DNA from: Kiritimatiellia bacterium
GTDB lineage: Bacteria > Verrucomicrobiota > Kiritimatiellia > UBA8416 > JADHWI01
Direction of reading: 5' to 3'
Length of the DNA stretch: 54,234 nucleotides
Assembly: GCA_030744755.1 (NCBI GenBank)
Contig: JASLPY010000002.1
Location: forward strand, 131,006 to 185,239
Shown here in pieces: positions 51,838-54,234 of this stretch (within the stretch, counting starts at the first letter, position 1; every line of letters begins with the position of its first letter). Position numbers and translations under genes: made by a program. The notes beneath the pieces were generated by a model. It searched no databases. It saw only the letters and a program-made list of their open reading frames with translations, and had not been told where the DNA came from.

Positions 51838-52848
51838 TCAGTATCTCTTCCTTAGCACATGCATGAAATCTCTGAACGTATTGGCCAGAAGACGCGCAGC
51901 TTTCTCAGAGAACGGACAATCGTCTTCATTTGAGAACAGCCTCGACAGCCTGGAGAAGTTGACGCGCAGGTGATCCTTAATGTACCAGAATTTACGCATC
52001 AAGCGGTTAGGGTCGGTGTCCCCGGACTCGAGTTTGACCCTGTAGCCACACTCACTCAGAAGAGCGCCACAGATCTTCTCAATCCGTGCGACGCACGTGT
52101 CGGAAAGTTCCTGGCGCCACTTCTCCTCTGCCTTGGCGATCTCTGTCTCGGGCGATGATGCGGTAAGTGTTCTTGCACGGCTTGTCGACAGCACTTTCAC
52201 ATCAAAAGGTACATCAAGAAAACCACAGATCTCGCGCATCCAACGCTCCGGTTCACCAACCAGGTCCTCGTACCGGATTTCAAGATACCGACCGGGAACG
52301 CCTTCGCCCTGCCGGCGCGCGGTCCTCAAAGTCTGTTTCCAGCGCAAGGCCGCCATCTGGGGGGTCGTGAAGAACCGGCGCCGACAGGATGCGGCGCATG
52401 AACGGGCGTCTCGAATGATGTGGATAAACTTCGCTTTTGGAAACACTTTTCCAAGCGCCGCGATATGGTGTGCATTCATCGGGGTCTTCTCGCACCATCG
52501 CTCCTTCCCTTTCTTCTCCGCAAAATAGCGGAAGAACCAGTCGAGTACGACAGACACATTGCGCGGCATATTGCGCCACTCTTCGGGAACTGGTGGAGGG
52601 CGGAAATCGTTCTCATGCCTGAAGGCCGGCGATCTTCCGACAGTCTGGATAAGCGCATGGAAATTATCGTCTATGGCCAAATCGCCGAATTTCGGCAGAA
52701 CCGTTAAAAGGTGGCCAAGAAGCTTGGTCTCTTCAGGAAAACCGTAAATCTCCGGGTGGTTGTCCAGGCAGTCCAACAGCATTGTTGTGCCCGAACCATT
52801 CATTCCAACGACAAAGACAGGTTCAGGTAAATGATTCAGCAGATTCAC
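51838..52848 (-). CDS. Sulfotransferase family protein
   Basis: The 336-residue protein begins with a GTG start preceded by GGGAGG at a 5-base spacing. The 5'-phosphosulfate-binding loop is VFVVGMNGSGTTMLLDCLDNHP, and the 3'-phosphate-binding region FIHIIRDARSCAASC follows at about 138-152. RYEDLVGEPERWMREICGFLDVPFD matches the C-terminal part of the domain. It likely transfers sulfate from PAPS to a sugar or lipid hydroxyl of the local polysaccharide. It lies beside an acyltransferase in the same orientation, with a doubtful small ORF between them. Confidence 0.9.
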   Translation of the reverse strand: MNLLNHLPEPVFVVGMNGSGTTMLLDCLDNHPEIYGFPEETKLLGHLLTVLPKFGDLAIDDNFHALIQTVGRSPAFRHENDFRPPPVPEEWRNMPRNVSVVLDWFFRYFAEKKGKERWCEKTPMNAHHIAALGKVFPKAKFIHIIRDARSCAASCRRRFFTTPQMAALRWKQTLRTARRQGEGVPGRYLEIRYEDLVGEPERWMREICGFLDVPFDVKVLSTSRARTLTASSPETEIAKAEEKWRQELSDTCVARIEKICGALLSECGYRVKLESGDTDPNRLMRKFWYIKDHLRVNFSRLSRLFSNEDDCPFSEKAARLLANTFRDFMHVLRKRY

Positions 52849-52849
52849 T

Positions 52850-53083
52850 CTACCTCCCGTAAACGACTACAAACAACAGATTCAAGAGTGATTTCACCCC
52901 GTTAAAAGGCCTCAGCATAGCTTCCTCGCCTTGCATGTCAAAGTCATTCCAGTCGAAATACCCGCCAGGGAGCAGATGCCTCCCCTTTCTTCGACATAGC
53001 TCCGGGCAAATGCTCATCTGAAAGGCTAACCACCCGGCTGAGTGCTTCCAGAAAGCCTCCCGTCTCACGGAGAGCATTAGCAC
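52850..53083 (-). CDS. Small ORF, function unknown (doubtful)
   Basis: This open frame of 77 residues fills the gap between the acyltransferase stop and the sulfotransferase start. It begins MLMLSVRREAFWKHSAGWLA and ends SLLNLLFVVVYGR, with acidic FDWNDFDMQGEEAM in between. It overlaps the upstream stop by 7 bases and ends one base before the next start. I do not recognise it, and it could be non-coding. Confidence 0.25.
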   Translation of the reverse strand: MLMLSVRREAFWKHSAGWLAFQMSICPELCRRKGRHLLPGGYFDWNDFDMQGEEAMLRPFNGVKSLLNLLFVVVYGR

Positions 53084-54027
53084 TCGTAATCATCGAAAAA
53101 TGGATAGGGATCGTGTACGGCATGCTCTCGCCGCATCATCAATGAATATCCAAAATGGTCCGGGTGTTCTCGGGCGTGGTCATTCAAGTGCGCTATGAAC
53201 TGCGTCATTGTCTCCCGGACGAATTCCTCCTCGGCAAGTGATCTGTCCGTTCCTATCGGGGGGTGAATTACGATCTCGTGAGCAAGGCCCTTCCTGGTAA
53301 TGACGAAGGCCGGTACCACCTCGGCTCCCGTCTTGAAGGCAAGCCTGGCGGCACCGGTCTGAAAAGATGCTGTCCTGCCAAGAAACTGGGTCTTAAACGT
53401 CTTCGTACCAGCGGGGCCGTCAACTGTTATCCCGACGAGTTCCTTCCGTTTCAGGGCCTCGAAAACGGGCCTCATGCTGGATTCGATAGATACGAACTGC
53501 ACGGGAAGCGAACGTTCGTGTTCACTCTTGATGTCAAACGCTTTCTTCTGAACCGATGATGCGGCCCTGTCCTTCCAAACCGTCGCCGGCGCCGCAACCT
53601 GGTTAATAGTGAACCCGCTGTAACCTATGGCCGGCAGCATCATCTGGAAGGCTCCGAAATGGGCTTGAAACAACAGAACTCCATTGCCTTTTTTCAAGGC
53701 ATCACGGAGGTATCCCTCCCCGCGAATTGTGATGGTTCTTCTCACGAACTCCTCGTCCATGATCGGATAAAGCATGACGTTGATCTCTGAGACACAGAAG
53801 TTCTCAAAAGACTCCCTCACGAGTGCCGCCACTTCTTTTTCCGTGAGATCAGGGAATGAGCGACGAAACTCCCCGGAGAGGATTTCGCTCTTTCTCCGTG
53901 AGGCAGCGTTCAGTAAGCGGCCGCCGGCCAGTGCCATCAGGTACGTTAATCTGCGGGGCAGTATTCTCACAAGAAATCTCAAAGGATACCACCTGATAAG
54001 AACAAACAGTTTTGTCAGCAAGACCAT
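53077..54027 (-). CDS. LpxL/HtrB-like acyltransferase, HX4D/E motif altered
   Basis: The product has about 316 residues, starting MVLLTKLFVLIRWYPLRFLV, close in length to the 315-residue paralog at 21329. The active-site region near residue 121 reads LFQAHFGAFQMMLPAIG, with Gln at the acid position of HX4(D/E). GITVDGPAGTKTFKTQFLG and LAFKTGAEVVPAFV match the other two local paralogs. The frame is open to 54087. I prefer ATG 54027, because GGAGGAG lies right before it and because the paralogs share the WYPLR segment at the same distance from their starts, though the ribosome site is very close. A substrate among the glycan lipids made here is likely. Confidence 0.83.
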   Translation of the reverse strand: MVLLTKLFVLIRWYPLRFLVRILPRRLTYLMALAGGRLLNAASRRKSEILSGEFRRSFPDLTEKEVAALVRESFENFCVSEINVMLYPIMDEEFVRRTITIRGEGYLRDALKKGNGVLLFQAHFGAFQMMLPAIGYSGFTINQVAAPATVWKDRAASSVQKKAFDIKSEHERSLPVQFVSIESSMRPVFEALKRKELVGITVDGPAGTKTFKTQFLGRTASFQTGAARLAFKTGAEVVPAFVITRKGLAHEIVIHPPIGTDRSLAEEEFVRETMTQFIAHLNDHAREHPDHFGYSLMMRREHAVHDPYPFFDDYEC

Positions 54028-54150
54028 CTCCTCCGCGGCGCCACAGCTCTGCCTGGGACTCATAGCTGTCCGGCACCGCATCCGCATTTTTTCAGCCGTG
54101 TCGACATATTACGGCAGTCGGCAGCATTTAGCAACTGTCGCACTGTAGGA

Positions 54151-54234
54151 GCGTTCTTGCGCTGTGAGCGCAGAACGCAGTGGTTAGTGGTTAGGCGCTA
54201 GGCGTTAGCGGGAAAGGTCCGCCGTCCGCGTAGC
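54151..54234 (-). repeat. 84-base dispersed repeat, inverted copy 2
   Basis: This is the reverse complement of 18616-18698 with two substitutions and one inserted base. It contains heptamers TGGTTAG, TGGTTAG, GCGCTAG and GCGTTAG at 54181-54208, and a hairpin with one bulged base at 54153-54176. The window ends within it, so the true end is unknown. Confidence 0.9.

Overview
The window is a dense surface-polysaccharide and exopolysaccharide locus from a Gram-negative bacterium. I favour the Planctomycetes-Verrucomicrobia-Chlamydiae group, probably Kiritimatiellota or Verrucomicrobiota. Two unrelated secreted proteins (16597-18432 and 27964-31158) end in the same module: aspartate-rich calcium-type repeats, then a roughly 60-residue tail of the pattern WxSxSNxxYxV...DL...F...GxPATPPxNxYT. 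That architecture is common in those phyla. The lipoprotein export porin, the lipid A-type acyltransferases and the Wzc-like kinase point to a diderm. The assignment is inference, since no rRNA or other marker gene is present.

Layout. (1) 1-16451, mostly minus strand: a broken asparagine synthase-like gene at the left edge, a GT4 glycosyltransferase, half of a GT-B-like protein, a Wzm/Wzt-type ABC exporter, two GT-C membrane glycosyltransferases, a plus-strand methyltransferase, a Wzx-like flippase, a methyltransferase-GT2 fusion, a second methyltransferase, a polyprenyl-phosphate sugar synthase-like GT2 and a heparinase II/III-type lyase. (2) 16597-21317, plus strand: a secreted M14 carboxypeptidase, a repeat-rich gap, then an SxtJ-like protein, a carbamoyltransferase and a DUF5989 microprotein. 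(3) 21329-27852: an LpxL-like acyltransferase, an FAD amine oxidase/mutase-like enzyme, an SGNH hydrolase, a cobalamin-binding radical SAM protein and a GT4 enzyme. (4) 27964-41211, minus strand: a large secreted glycosidase-like protein and, read from 41211 downward, Wza, Wzc, an LpxL-like acyltransferase, three B12 radical SAM proteins and a SPASM radical SAM protein, several joined by 4-base overlaps. (5) 41382-51782, plus strand: an alkaline-phosphatase-superfamily hydrolase, a DUF5666-glycosidase, a sulfatase-fold protein, a second flippase, an O-antigen ligase/polymerase and a fifth B12 radical SAM protein. (6) 51838-54234, minus strand: a sulfotransferase, a doubtful small ORF, a third LpxL-like acyltransferase, and an inverted copy of the repeat seen near 18.6 kb.

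Together the genes can build polyprenyl-linked glycans, move them across the membrane by both ABC and flippase routes, polymerise or ligate them, export them through Wza/Wzc, and decorate or trim them by methylation, carbamoylation, sulfation, acylation, esterase or phosphodiesterase action, and lyase or glycosidase action. No initiating phosphoglycosyltransferase is visible, so the locus probably continues beyond the window or depends on one encoded elsewhere.

The most unusual part is the combination of five cobalamin-binding radical SAM proteins and one SPASM protein with three acyltransferase paralogs. All three paralogs lack the acidic residue of the HX4(D/E) catalytic motif. Some are translationally coupled to the Wza/Wzc export machinery. 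This looks like an uncharacterised glycan or lipid tailoring system. No tRNA, rRNA, CRISPR array or insertion sequence was recognised.
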